Of a DNA stretch of 64,000 bases, positions 27,512 through 35,794 are shown piece after piece. The notes below the pieces were generated by a model, which worked only from the letters and a program-made list of their open reading frames with translations, did no database searches and was not told the origin of the DNA. Every line of letters starts with the position of its first letter. Position 1 is the stretch's first letter. This stretch comes from QGON01 sp963691905 (GTDB lineage Bacteria; Pseudomonadota; Gammaproteobacteria; Chromatiales; Chromatiaceae): the NCBI GenBank assembly GCA_963691905.1, contig OY829894.1, positions 806,001 through 870,000 of the forward strand, read 5' to 3'. The position numbers and the translations under genes were made by a program.

Positions 27512-28228
27512 ATGTCCCATAAAAGTGAGATTTCAGTCCTTCGTAAAGCCTTGAAGGCCCGCATCACACCGGGAAAGGCCGAGATACTGCAACGATTTTT
27601 CAAGACCGGCCCCGGCGAGTATGGCGAGGGTGACCGGTTTCATGGCGTGGTGGTACCGGATCAACGCAAGGTTGCCAGGCAGTTCAAGAGCCTTGCACTT
27701 CCAGCAGTGGAACAACTGCTGCAGTCGGCGTTTCATGAAGAGCGCCTTACCGCCCTCTTCATCCTCATCCACCAGTTCGAGAAGGGTGACCTTGCGGCAA
27801 AGAAAAGGATCTATCAGATCTATGTCCGCAACATGGAGCACATCAATAGCTGGGATCTGGTTGACAGCTCTGCGCCCCATATCATCGGTGCCTGGCTGGA
27901 ACAACGCGACAGATCTCAGCTCTACGACTGGGCTGATTCAGACGACCTTTGGCAAAGACGCATCGCCATGCTTGCTACCTTCCATTACATCAAAAATAGG
28001 GAATTCGAGGATGCGCTCAAAATCGCTGACAAGCTGGTCGGCGACCCCCAGGATCTGATCCACAAGGCAGTCGGTTGGATGCTCAGGGAGATCGGCAAAC
28101 GGGATCTACCCAGTGAGATCCGATTTCTTGATCGCCACGCTGCCACCATGCCCCGCACCATGCTGCGATATGCCATAGAGAAGCTCCCGGAACCCCAAAG
28201 GCAGACCTATCTGAAACTGAAACCCTAA
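27512..28228 (+). CDS. DNA alkylation repair (AlkD-type HEAT-like repeat) protein inside the men operon
   Basis: 238 residues from ATG 27512. The sequence fits the AlkD family throughout: ISVLRKALKARITPGKAEIL, NSWDLVDSSAPHIIGAWL, LWQRRIAMLATFHYIKN, DLIHKAVGWMLREIGKRD and TMPRTMLRYAIEKLPE. AlkD is a glycosylase built of HEAT-like repeats that removes bulky or cationic alkylpurines without flipping the base; the Trp and Asp/Arg residues of its DNA cleft appear kept (WDLVD, WQRR, RYAIEK). It lies between menD and menB, the place of menH in many men operons, but it is not an alpha/beta hydrolase. Cotranscription with men genes is likely from spacing (17 and 41 bases). Confidence 0.85.
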   Translation: MSHKSEISVLRKALKARITPGKAEILQRFFKTGPGEYGEGDRFHGVVVPDQRKVARQFKSLALPAVEQLLQSAFHEERLTALFILIHQFEKGDLAAKKRIYQIYVRNMEHINSWDLVDSSAPHIIGAWLEQRDRSQLYDWADSDDLWQRRIAMLATFHYIKNREFEDALKIADKLVGDPQDLIHKAVGWMLREIGKRDLPSEIRFLDRHAATMPRTMLRYAIEKLPEPQRQTYLKLKP

Positions 28229-28269
28229 GCCTGATAGAATTGATCTTTTTGAAGCGCTCAGGGCAACCC

Positions 28270-29100
28270 ATGCAGACCCCCATCAGCTGGCAGACGCCAC
28301 CTAACCTGGCATTCGAGGATATCCTCTACCACCAAGCGGAAGGCATCGCCAAGATCACCATCAACCGGCCCCATGTGCGCAACGCCTTTCGGCCGGAAAC
28401 TGTGGAGGAACTCAGCCAGGCGTTCCGCCATGCCCATCTCGATCCGAAGATCGGTGTCATTATTCTCACCGGCGCCGGTGATCTCGCTTTCTGCTCTGGC
28501 GGAGATCAGAAGATTCGAGGTGACGGCGGTTATCGTGACAGCAAGGGTGTTGAACATCTCAATGTGCTGGAACTGCAACGGCAGATCCGCACGCTGCCGA
28601 AGCCCGTGGTGGCAATGGTCGCGGGTTATGCGATTGGCGGCGGACATGTGCTGCACCTGATCTGTGATCTAACCCTCGCCGCAGACAACGCCCGTTTCGG
28701 TCAGACAGGCCCGCGGGTAGGCAGTTTCGATGGTGGACTGGGCGCGGGACTGCTGGCCCGTACAGTAGGTCTGAAAAAAGCCAAGGAGATCTGGTTTCTC
28801 TGCCGTCAATACGATGCACAGCAGGCACTGGATATGGGGCTGGTCAACAAGGTCGTACCCCTGGCGGAACTGGAACAGGAGACGGTGTCGTGGTGCCGTG
28901 AGATGCTCACCCTCTCCCCCACGGCCCTGCGTGTACTCAAGGCCTCATTCAATGCCGAAACCGATGGTCTCTCAGGCATACAGGAGTTGGCGGGTAACGC
29001 CACCGCCCTCTTCTACCTCACGGATGAGGCACAGGAGGGGCGGGATGCCTTCGTGGAAAAACGCCCGGCGGACTTCGACAAATTCCCCCGCCGCCCATGA
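28270..29100 (+). CDS. menB: 1,4-dihydroxy-2-naphthoyl-CoA synthase MenB
   Basis: Crotonase-fold enzyme closing the second ring of the naphthoquinone from o-succinylbenzoyl-CoA. ATG 28270 (MQTPISWQTPPNLAFEDILY) gives 276 residues. Family-specific text: ITINRPHVRNAFRPETVEEL, CSGGDQKIRGDGGY, GYAIGGGHVLHLICDLTLAA, GQTGPRVGSFDGGLGAGLLA, KEIWFLCRQYDAQQALDMGL. The QTGPRVGSFDGG block marks MenB among crotonases. Its stop overlaps the menA start (ATGA). Confidence 0.95.
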   Translation: MQTPISWQTPPNLAFEDILYHQAEGIAKITINRPHVRNAFRPETVEELSQAFRHAHLDPKIGVIILTGAGDLAFCSGGDQKIRGDGGYRDSKGVEHLNVLELQRQIRTLPKPVVAMVAGYAIGGGHVLHLICDLTLAADNARFGQTGPRVGSFDGGLGAGLLARTVGLKKAKEIWFLCRQYDAQQALDMGLVNKVVPLAELEQETVSWCREMLTLSPTALRVLKASFNAETDGLSGIQELAGNATALFYLTDEAQEGRDAFVEKRPADFDKFPRRP

Positions 29101-29960
29101 AGCAGTGGCTGCTCGCCATACGCCCAAAAACCCTGGGCATCTCACTGGTGCCGGTGTTGGTGGGCAGCAGTCTCGCCTGGACAGAGACCACTCACTTCAG
29201 CTGGCTGATTGCCTTGGCAGCCCTGCTCGGAGCGCTGCTGATTCAGATCGGCACCAATCTGCACAATGACGCGGCAGATTATGAACGGGGAGCCGACACT
29301 GACGCCCGCCTGGGACCGGCTCGGGCCACGGCCCAAGGCTGGTTCACAGCCGCAGAGGTCAAGCGGGCCGCCTATCTCAGTTTCAGCGCCGCTTTTCTCA
29401 TCGGCATCTATCTAGCCTGGATCGGAGGCTGGCCGATCATCATTCTGGGGCTCTTTTCACTCGCTGCAGGCTACGCTTATACCGGCGGCCCCAAGCCCAT
29501 CGCCTACAGCGCCTCCGGTGAAGTATTCGTCTTTCTCTTTTTCGGGCTCGCCGCAGTAATGGGCAGCTACTACATCCAAACCCTGACGCTATCCCTCAAT
29601 GCTTTTGCCGCAGCCTGCGCGGTGGGTTTTTTGGCCGCAGCCGTCCTGCTGGTCAACAACTATCGCGATCTCGACACCGACCAGATCGCCCACAAACTGA
29701 CGCTGGTCTTCCTTTTAGGACGCAGCCACGCCCGAATCCTCTATGGCGTTCTGATACTTACGCCGTTTCTACTGCCGCTGACAATGAGCAGAGAGACCCC
29801 CGGCATCTGGCTACCGCTTATTGTCCTGCCCTGGGCCGTTATACTCTTGCAACGCTTCGTCTCGACCCCCATCGGCCCTGTATTCAATCAGTTGCTGGCA
29901 CACACCGCGCAACTGCAACTACTGTTTGGCCTGTTGTTGAGCTTGGGTCTGCAAATCTGA
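29097..29960 (+). CDS. menA: 1,4-dihydroxy-2-naphthoate polyprenyltransferase MenA
   Basis: Integral membrane UbiA-family enzyme attaching the isoprenoid tail to DHNA. 287 residues and about eight or nine membrane segments. It opens MKQWLLAIRPKTLGISLVPV; the two Asp-rich prenyl diphosphate motifs are NLHNDAADYERGADTD and NNYRDLDTD. YTGGPKPIAYSASGEVFVF is typical of MenA. Overlaps menB by four bases, and menC starts one base after its stop. Confidence 0.95.
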   Translation: MKQWLLAIRPKTLGISLVPVLVGSSLAWTETTHFSWLIALAALLGALLIQIGTNLHNDAADYERGADTDARLGPARATAQGWFTAAEVKRAAYLSFSAAFLIGIYLAWIGGWPIIILGLFSLAAGYAYTGGPKPIAYSASGEVFVFLFFGLAAVMGSYYIQTLTLSLNAFAAACAVGFLAAAVLLVNNYRDLDTDQIAHKLTLVFLLGRSHARILYGVLILTPFLLPLTMSRETPGIWLPLIVLPWAVILLQRFVSTPIGPVFNQLLAHTAQLQLLFGLLLSLGLQI

Positions 29961-29961
29961 G

Positions 29962-31026
29962 ATGCCTGTTCAATCAGCCCGCTTGATCACCTATTCACTG
30001 CCACTCAGGCAGCAGTGGCAGAGCAGTATGGGCGGATTTGGCAGACGGGAAGGCTGGCTCGTGGAACTGAGCTGTATGAGTGGCGCTAAAGGCTATGGTG
30101 ACTGTGCCCCGCTTCCGCTTGCCGGAACTGAAACAGCAAAGGTTGCAAAGCAGTGGTTGGATGAACAGCTGTCGGTTATGGAGGGTAAATCGCCCTCTGA
30201 ACTGCTGCGAAACTATGCTGTAGAAACCCCATATCCCCCAGCCGCCCGTTTTGCGCTGGAAACCGCCCTGCTCGATCTCGCCTCTCAATCTGAACAGACA
30301 ACACTACGCCATTGGCTCAATAAAAAAGCCGCTGATCACGTTTTGGTGAATGCCGTTATCGGCTCGCTGGACGATTCAGTACAACAACGGACGGCCAACA
30401 AAATACAGCAGGGTTTCACGACCCTGAAAATCAAAGTAGGCATGAATAGTCCGCAGGATGAAATAACCCAACTACATGAACTGGCACAACAACTACCGGA
30501 AAAAATCAGGCTCAGACTGGATGCCAACCGGGCGTGGAATTCTCGGGATGCGGAGTACTTTATTGATGGCGTTCAAGGACTGCCCATCGACTCCCTTGAA
30601 GAGCCATTGCATGAACCTGATCTGAAACTTCTGGCAAAACTACAGAATCGGGCCGACTGCTCACTGGCCCTTGATGAATCGCTTGCACAACTTCATGTCA
30701 ACAGGCTCCTGGCAGATCCACCAGTAAAACGATTCATCCTCAAACCCATGGTAATCGGTAGCCTGCTATCTACGAAGAAACTTGCCGAATCAGCTGCAAA
30801 TGCCGGTGTGGAGTGCATTGTCACCACAACCGTAGACAGTGCCGTGGGAGTGCTGGCAACTGCCCAGTTGGCGGCGGCCATTCCCTCCTCCCTACATCTG
30901 GCGCAGGGTTTGGCCACCAGTGAATGGTTGGCAGAAGACATCGCAGAACCCCTTGCCATCACTAATGGTCAGATAACATTACCTGATACACATGGACTTG
31001 GAATCGGCTCAGTTACTACAGCCTAA
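29962..31026 (+). CDS. menC: o-succinylbenzoate synthase MenC
   Basis: Enolase-superfamily dehydratase making o-succinylbenzoate from SHCHC. 354 residues with the barrel active-site set in order: TLKIKVGM (KxK), RLRLDANRAW (Asp), SLEEPLHE (Glu), LALDES (Asp) and FILKPMVIGS (Lys). The N-terminal capping domain includes GFGRREGWLVELS and YGDCAPLPLAGTE. It could also have racemase side activity, but its place in the operon fixes the role. Confidence 0.94.
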   Translation: MPVQSARLITYSLPLRQQWQSSMGGFGRREGWLVELSCMSGAKGYGDCAPLPLAGTETAKVAKQWLDEQLSVMEGKSPSELLRNYAVETPYPPAARFALETALLDLASQSEQTTLRHWLNKKAADHVLVNAVIGSLDDSVQQRTANKIQQGFTTLKIKVGMNSPQDEITQLHELAQQLPEKIRLRLDANRAWNSRDAEYFIDGVQGLPIDSLEEPLHEPDLKLLAKLQNRADCSLALDESLAQLHVNRLLADPPVKRFILKPMVIGSLLSTKKLAESAANAGVECIVTTTVDSAVGVLATAQLAAAIPSSLHLAQGLATSEWLAEDIAEPLAITNGQITLPDTHGLGIGSVTTA

Positions 31027-31030
31027 CGTT

Positions 31031-31438
31031 ATGCCTACCTACGAATATCAATTTACTGTTCCGCTACATGACATCGACGCAGCCGGAGTCATGTTTTTTA
31101 CCCACATCCTGCGCCATGCACACAATGCCTACGAGGCATTCATGGCGGAGATCGGTTTTGAACTGAAAAAACTGATCGAAGAGAATCAGCACCTGCCGTT
31201 GATTCATACCGAGGCGACATTTCTTCGCCCAATCAGGCATGGTGATAAGGTCTCCGTTCAGCTGCAAGTGGCAATGATTGGAGATAGCTCCTTCACTGTC
31301 AGCTACAGTTTCCATGATCAAGATGAAAATGAACTGGCGAAGGTGGAGACCAGCCACGTCCTGATCTCCCCTTACAAGGGAGAACGCAGACATCTGCCGG
31401 ACGACTTGCGGGAGGCGTTGTCTAACTATCTGCCCTGA
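31031..31438 (+). CDS. hotdog-fold acyl-CoA thioesterase, probable DHNA-CoA thioesterase
   Basis: 135 residues of the 4-hydroxybenzoyl-CoA thioesterase type. Start at 31031 (MPTYEYQFTVPLHDIDAAG), four bases after menC. The active-site helix region reads HDIDAAGVMFFTHILRHAHN, with the conserved Asp, and IHTEATFLRPIRHGDKVSV follows. Hydrolysis of DHNA-CoA to DHNA is the one men step otherwise unassigned between menB and menA, and position supports that role; other acyl-CoA substrates cannot be excluded. Its last 17 bases overlap the 3' end of the convergent menE. Confidence 0.85.
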   Translation: MPTYEYQFTVPLHDIDAAGVMFFTHILRHAHNAYEAFMAEIGFELKKLIEENQHLPLIHTEATFLRPIRHGDKVSVQLQVAMIGDSSFTVSYSFHDQDENELAKVETSHVLISPYKGERRHLPDDLREALSNYLP

Positions 31439-32876
31439 GTGCCTTCCGATCCAGCTTTCCCAAACGGGTTATCGGCAGCGACTTCACCTGACAGAACTCC
31501 CTGGGACGCAGTTTGCCCGGTAGATTGGTACGTGCCCAGGTTTCAAGCGTCTCGGCAGATATCGTGCCGACATAATATGCGACTAGCCGATGACCCCACA
31601 CCGGATCCTCTTTCCCCGTTACACCAATCTGTTCCAGGCCCTGACACTTGATGAGTAACGACTCTACCAACGCAGGATGAATATTGCTGCCGCCGGAAAC
31701 TAGAACGTCATCCGCACGACCGACTACCCGCAGCTGTCCTGTTTCATCAAATTCCCCAAGGTCGCCCGTTTCAAACCAACCCTGATGCAAACCCTCGCCA
31801 GGATTCAGTTGCGGATTGACATAACCTGCCATCACCGCAGCTCCCCGCAGACGAATTCCACCTGTCGGAGTCTGGCTCAGCGCAACCTCAAATCCCTCCA
31901 ACGGCATGCCTACCACACCCGCATCCAATCCTGCGCGAACAGTGTTATCCGCCACGCAGAGTGATCCGGTCTCACTCATTCCATAGCTAACGACAATCGG
32001 CCAGCCAAGGCGGTGGGCGCGTTCAGCAAGAACTGTCGAGAGCGGACCTCCACCAATCAGGACAACACGCAGGCTTGCAGGCGGCGGCCCCTGGCTCACA
32101 TCGAGCAGACTCGCCAGCATGGCAGGCACCAGCGATATATGACTGACTGACTGATGACAAATATCTTCCCATACCCGCGCGGCATTAAACCCCTGATGCA
32201 GCAGCATCGCAGCACCGACACGCAGGCAGCGTAGCGCGACAATCTGGCCTGCAATATGGATCATCGGCAGGCAATTAAGCCAACGATCACCCGATTTGAG
32301 ATCAAGGTATCTTGTGGCCACAGTTGCACTGGCAGCCAGATTGGCACCTGTCAACATTACCCCTTTTGGCTCCCCCGTGGTGCCACTGGTTGTGATGACC
32401 AATAACACGCTTGAACCATCTTGAACTGACTTTGGCTCCACTCCGGATTGGTGAGAGAGCACTGTCTGTTCCAACAAACTGGACGCAGGGATGTAATCAA
32501 CCTCTGCGAAAAAATCCGCCATATCTTTATCCACAACGGCAAATCGGCAACCACTCTGCCTGATCAGCGGCGAATACCTTTCTGCTGGGATAGATGGATC
32601 AAGGGGCAACAGCGCAAACCCCATTTTCAGGGCCGCATGAAACAGCAACAGTGACATCCAACGACTTTCAATGCAGATAGCCACCACACCGGAAACACCA
32701 GCTTGAGCCAAGTGAATACAAACAACATCCACTTGCCGTTCCAGGCTGGCATAGCTGATTACTTCGCCATCCAGCAAAACTGCCGGGAATTCGGAAAAAC
32801 CTATAGCTGTTTCCGGCAGCCATTGCCCCGGCAATACTGACAACTCAGATGGACTTGATGGTTTGAACTTCATCAT
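31422..32876 (-). CDS. menE: o-succinylbenzoate-CoA ligase MenE
   Basis: Acyl-adenylate enzyme activating o-succinylbenzoate with CoA. About 484 residues from ATG 32876 (MMKFKPSSPSELSVLPGQWL); the frame is open to 32936. Motifs: P-loop ITTSGTTGEPKGVML, SYGMSETGSLC, FETGDLGEFDETGQLRVVGR, DDVLVSGGSNIHPALVESLL, and the C-terminal catalytic Lys region RLGKLDRKAL. It is transcribed toward the other men genes, tail to tail with the thioesterase gene, so it must have its own promoter near 32900. Confidence 0.92.
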   Translation of the reverse strand: MMKFKPSSPSELSVLPGQWLPETAIGFSEFPAVLLDGEVISYASLERQVDVVCIHLAQAGVSGVVAICIESRWMSLLLFHAALKMGFALLPLDPSIPAERYSPLIRQSGCRFAVVDKDMADFFAEVDYIPASSLLEQTVLSHQSGVEPKSVQDGSSVLLVITTSGTTGEPKGVMLTGANLAASATVATRYLDLKSGDRWLNCLPMIHIAGQIVALRCLRVGAAMLLHQGFNAARVWEDICHQSVSHISLVPAMLASLLDVSQGPPPASLRVVLIGGGPLSTVLAERAHRLGWPIVVSYGMSETGSLCVADNTVRAGLDAGVVGMPLEGFEVALSQTPTGGIRLRGAAVMAGYVNPQLNPGEGLHQGWFETGDLGEFDETGQLRVVGRADDVLVSGGSNIHPALVESLLIKCQGLEQIGVTGKEDPVWGHRLVAYYVGTISAETLETWARTNLPGKLRPREFCQVKSLPITRLGKLDRKALRADS

Positions 32877-32990
32877 CGAAAGTTGATCTACGTTAAAGCA
32901 GGGAGGGCCGATACCCTGATCAAATACCTGCCGCAATTCGGATATACTCTGGCTATATCAGACAGATAGCAAACCACAGAAAAGAGCACA

Positions 32991-33674
32991 ATGAGCCACC
33001 TTAACAGACTGCATATAATAACCCTGCTCTTCTGCATGATATTTTCAATGTCGGCTGCGGGCCATGAATACGATCCGGAAAACGGTGAAGAGATCAATGA
33101 AGTTTGCGCCGGATGTCACGGTGAGTTTGGGCAGGGAGGAAAAGAGGGTGAATATCCACGTCTTGCAGGCATGCCGAACGCATTTACCGCAAAACAACTC
33201 CACCTGTTTCGAGACCGCAAACGCCCCAACCTGGCAATGGTCGAGTATATCGACGAACGCCAGATGCCGGACAGTGATATCCAGGATATCTCCCTCTATC
33301 TAGAGCAGATCAGACTAAAAACAAGACTCCCGCCCGCCGACGAAAATGCCCCGGATTTCGACGCCTATGCCCGCCTGCTGGAATCAAAAAGGCTGATGCA
33401 GATCCCGCGTGCCAAGGGAGATATCGAGCATGGTAAAAAGATCTACCGTAAGGAGTGCGGCTCCTGTCATGGCCGCGACGCCTGGGGTGACCTGAAAAAA
33501 GCGGTGCCAATGCTGGCCGGGCAGTATACGAATTACCTCTGGCGTCAGGTGGAAAAGTATCGCAAGAGAATCCGCATCCATGATGAGAGCGAGCCCGATG
33601 ATGAGTTACTACTGGATTTCAGCGATGAAGAGCTCACAGACATCTTCGCCTATCTATCCATTTTGGATGACTGA
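32991..33674 (+). CDS. diheme c-type cytochrome (cytochrome c4-like)
   Basis: 227 residues: signal peptide (ending SAAGH), first heme motif CAGCH near residue 40, second CGSCH near 156. Each is in a class I-like domain with a following Met candidate (ERQMPDSDI; VPMLAGQY). The layout KLAG/RLAGMPNAFTAKQLH resembles c4-type electron carriers that feed terminal reductases. It stands alone, divergent from menE and convergent with the nos cluster. A weak FNR-like sequence (TTGATCTACGTTAA, 32883-32896, 8 of 10 positions) lies about 100 bases upstream. Periplasmic electron transfer is safe; the partner is not known. Confidence 0.85.
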   Translation: MSHLNRLHIITLLFCMIFSMSAAGHEYDPENGEEINEVCAGCHGEFGQGGKEGEYPRLAGMPNAFTAKQLHLFRDRKRPNLAMVEYIDERQMPDSDIQDISLYLEQIRLKTRLPPADENAPDFDAYARLLESKRLMQIPRAKGDIEHGKKIYRKECGSCHGRDAWGDLKKAVPMLAGQYTNYLWRQVEKYRKRIRIHDESEPDDELLLDFSDEELTDIFAYLSILDD

Positions 33675-33729
33675 GATGGCTCCGCTAGGAGCCAAGCATA
33701 CTTATCCATCCATTTGACCAGAAGCGTGA

Positions 33730-34224
33730 CTAATTGCCGGGCAGAGACGTACCTGGTTTGACCGTGATAAATCGGTAAGGCGCAGCGACCAGGCCCTCTT
33801 CCGTTTTGACCAGCACCTTGGCCTCCCACTCCATGGCATCACGCACACAGACAGGCAGCATCCCTTTTCCCGCAAAACGTCCTTCTCCCTGATTTGCCAG
33901 TGCTGGTCGATTGAAGCCCATATTCATATCGACCCCACTGAAATCCACTGCGACCTGCTCCGCCTCCAATCCCTTGATCTCGACCACTATTTGAATAGGT
34001 TTCACCAGCGGCAAAGTGCGAGGTTCAATAGAGAACGAAATGCTGCTGCCGTCAGGCAACTGGGACTTACAGGGACCTGCGCGCAGATCGCAGTCGGAAT
34101 CCAGTGGCGCGGCAACCAGCACTTCCGGATGCAGCAGAGGCCAGACTTTATAGATGGCAACTGCCGAAAAAGCTGCCAGGAGGAACCCGGCAACCAGCCA
34201 AAGAAGAAAGTTTTGTTTTTTCAT
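33730..34224 (-). CDS. membrane-anchored periplasmic protein at the end of the nos cluster, unknown function
   Basis: 164 residues from ATG 34224 (MKKQNFLLWLVAGFLLAAFS). One N-terminal membrane helix (about 8-27) and a periplasmic beta-sandwich-like domain with C45, C52 and C126. Text such as SGVDMNMGFNRPAL and GKGMLPVCVRDAMEWEAKV recalls FixH/YtkA-type domains with methionines that could bind copper. It follows nosY after a gap of about 170 bases that holds a REP pair, so cotranscription with nos is possible but not certain. Candidate copper-handling accessory protein (inference). Confidence 0.65.
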   Translation of the reverse strand: MKKQNFLLWLVAGFLLAAFSAVAIYKVWPLLHPEVLVAAPLDSDCDLRAGPCKSQLPDGSSISFSIEPRTLPLVKPIQIVVEIKGLEAEQVAVDFSGVDMNMGFNRPALANQGEGRFAGKGMLPVCVRDAMEWEAKVLVKTEEGLVAAPYRFITVKPGTSLPGN

Positions 34225-34249
34225 GATTTCGGACAAAAAACTAGAGCAT

Positions 34250-34330
34250 GTAGGCCCGGTCAAGCGTAGCGGATCGGGCATTCAGTGAACGATTGGGGTT
34301 GCCGGTTCCGCTGCGCTTGAACCGGCCTAC
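34250..34330. repeat. inverted pair of GTAG-headed REP palindromes (BIME-like)
   Basis: First copy 34250-34280 begins GTAGGCCCGGTCAAGCG; second copy 34299-34330 is in the opposite orientation (reverse complement GTAGGCCGGTTCAAGCGC). Both have the AAGCG(C/T)AGCGGA core. The pair sits between nosY and the 164-residue gene. Confidence 0.75.
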
Positions 34331-34397
34331 ATCCGTCCTACGACGGCAACGACAAAGTTCGACCCATCCATGGGCACGGCCACCTTTCGCCTTCTTT

Positions 34398-35225
34398 TCA
34401 AGGCAAATCGCTGCGTTTAAACAGCAGATAACCCAACCAGGCACAGCCGGTACCCAGCAAAATAGGATAGACAATAGCGTAGGCGATATAACCTGCCTGG
34501 CCAAAATTATCCAGGATCACATAAGCCGTTGGACCGAGCAGCACCAGTTGCGGATCGAACAACATCATTGTGGCGGTACGGAATACCTGCATCGGGTTGG
34601 CCAGCGCGATAGCCACCGCAGTCTCCGGTGGCAGGTGTTCACGAATCATTACACCGAGCAATATCAGGTCGAGAAAGAGCAGCAGACTCAACCAGACGAC
34701 AAAAGCGGCGCCCTGTGCAACATCGGAGGAGCGGGCAATAGTTGAAATCAACATACCAATGCCGAGAAAGCACCAGGCGAGAGACATGAGCAGGCCGGTA
34801 TAGTAGACCAGCAGTTCCCACGGCACCTCGGCACCTTTTATCACTCCCCAAACGATAGCACCTACCATTGCGAGAAGTACCGGCAGGAAGACCACAAAAA
34901 AGCGCCCAAACACCCGCCCCCAAAACCAGGCGCTCAATGTAATAGGCAGAGAGAGGAGATATTCAAAAACGCCCGCCTCCCGATCCCCGGCTACTGAGCG
35001 TACCGTAGTGATCAATACAAATACCGGCAGTATCGCCATCGACAACTGGATATAGGTAATCAGCAGACGTGAGAGGCCCGTAAAGCCCATGATACGGGAT
35101 TCTGCCAGGCCGAAGGCAAAGAGGATCACCACCAACCCGCCAAACACCATGGAGTAGACCATGAACCAACGAGCCCGCAGGGATTCTATTATGTCTGTGT
35201 AAGCAGTAAGCCAGAGATATTTCAT
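34398..35225 (-). CDS. nosY: NosY, ABC-2 type permease of the Nos copper-site maturation system
   Basis: 275 residues with six hydrophobic segments (for example LVVILFAFGLAES, LLITYIQLSMAILPVFVLIT, GRFFVVFLPVLLAMVGAIVW). Between TM2 and TM3 it has SVAGDREAGVFEYLLSLPIT, typical of ABC-2 exporters of the NosY type. With NosF and NosD it supplies a sulfur species for the CuZ site of N2O reductase. Its start overlaps the last bases of nosL. Confidence 0.9.
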   Translation of the reverse strand: MKYLWLTAYTDIIESLRARWFMVYSMVFGGLVVILFAFGLAESRIMGFTGLSRLLITYIQLSMAILPVFVLITTVRSVAGDREAGVFEYLLSLPITLSAWFWGRVFGRFFVVFLPVLLAMVGAIVWGVIKGAEVPWELLVYYTGLLMSLAWCFLGIGMLISTIARSSDVAQGAAFVVWLSLLLFLDLILLGVMIREHLPPETAVAIALANPMQVFRTATMMLFDPQLVLLGPTAYVILDNFGQAGYIAYAIVYPILLGTGCAWLGYLLFKRSDLP

Positions 35226-35794
35226 CAGTGTTGATTCTTTGGAATGATTGGAGGTGGAGCCTGCTCCGCCTGTTGGGCCTTGCGCCTGGCATCGCGTCGC
35301 TCCGCCTGCTCTTTCAGCCGGTCAAGCAAGTGAACGCCATGAATGCTGAAACGCTTCTCCACTTCGATGACGTGCAGTTTCGCCTGGGCAAAATTGAGTC
35401 CTTCCGGCGTCGGATCTGATTGGGCACCTAATCCGTACTCCATCGGTGTAATCTTCTCTTTTACGTAGGTGGCGGTGCGCGCATCGATCCAGTCGCCGGT
35501 ACGAAAATCGGTAACCCAGATCTCTGTCTTGGGATCATCCTTCCATGGCTGTGTTTCCAACCAGAGCGTTGCACAACCGATATCGTCAAAACCTACCACT
35601 TTGGAGCGTTTACCTTCTGGAAAATAGCGAATCTGGGCGGAATAGTGCCGGTCGCTGAGAACCATGCGGCAGCGTTCACAGGCAACCCGATCCCATTTGA
35701 CCTCTTTGGGACCCGTACCAGGATCACCGGAGCAGGCAGTCAGGAGAAGAATAGCCAGCCCCACAAGCAGGCTGTAACAGCGCTTAGCTGACAT
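35225..35794 (-). CDS. nosL: NosL, copper-binding lipoprotein
   Basis: 189 residues from ATG 35794, which lies inside the end of nosF (11-base overlap). Lipoprotein signal with lipobox LLLTAC, then the Cu(I)-binding motif CERCRMVLSDRHYSAQ, FDDIGCATLWLE and TDFRTGDWIDARTATYV. NosL delivers copper to apo-NosZ in the periplasm. The C-terminus is longer than usual and highly charged (RLKEQAERRDARRKAQQAEQ). Order here is nosF-nosL-nosY, unlike the nosF-nosY-nosL of Wolinella. Confidence 0.92.
   Translation of the reverse strand: MSAKRCYSLLVGLAILLLTACSGDPGTGPKEVKWDRVACERCRMVLSDRHYSAQIRYFPEGKRSKVVGFDDIGCATLWLETQPWKDDPKTEIWVTDFRTGDWIDARTATYVKEKITPMEYGLGAQSDPTPEGLNFAQAKLHVIEVEKRFSIHGVHLLDRLKEQAERRDARRKAQQAEQAPPPIIPKNQH

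Noticed and set aside
33677..33692. Hairpin GGCTCC/GGAGCC after the diheme cytochrome gene
   Set aside because: Short stem and no T-run on either strand; too weak to call a terminator.
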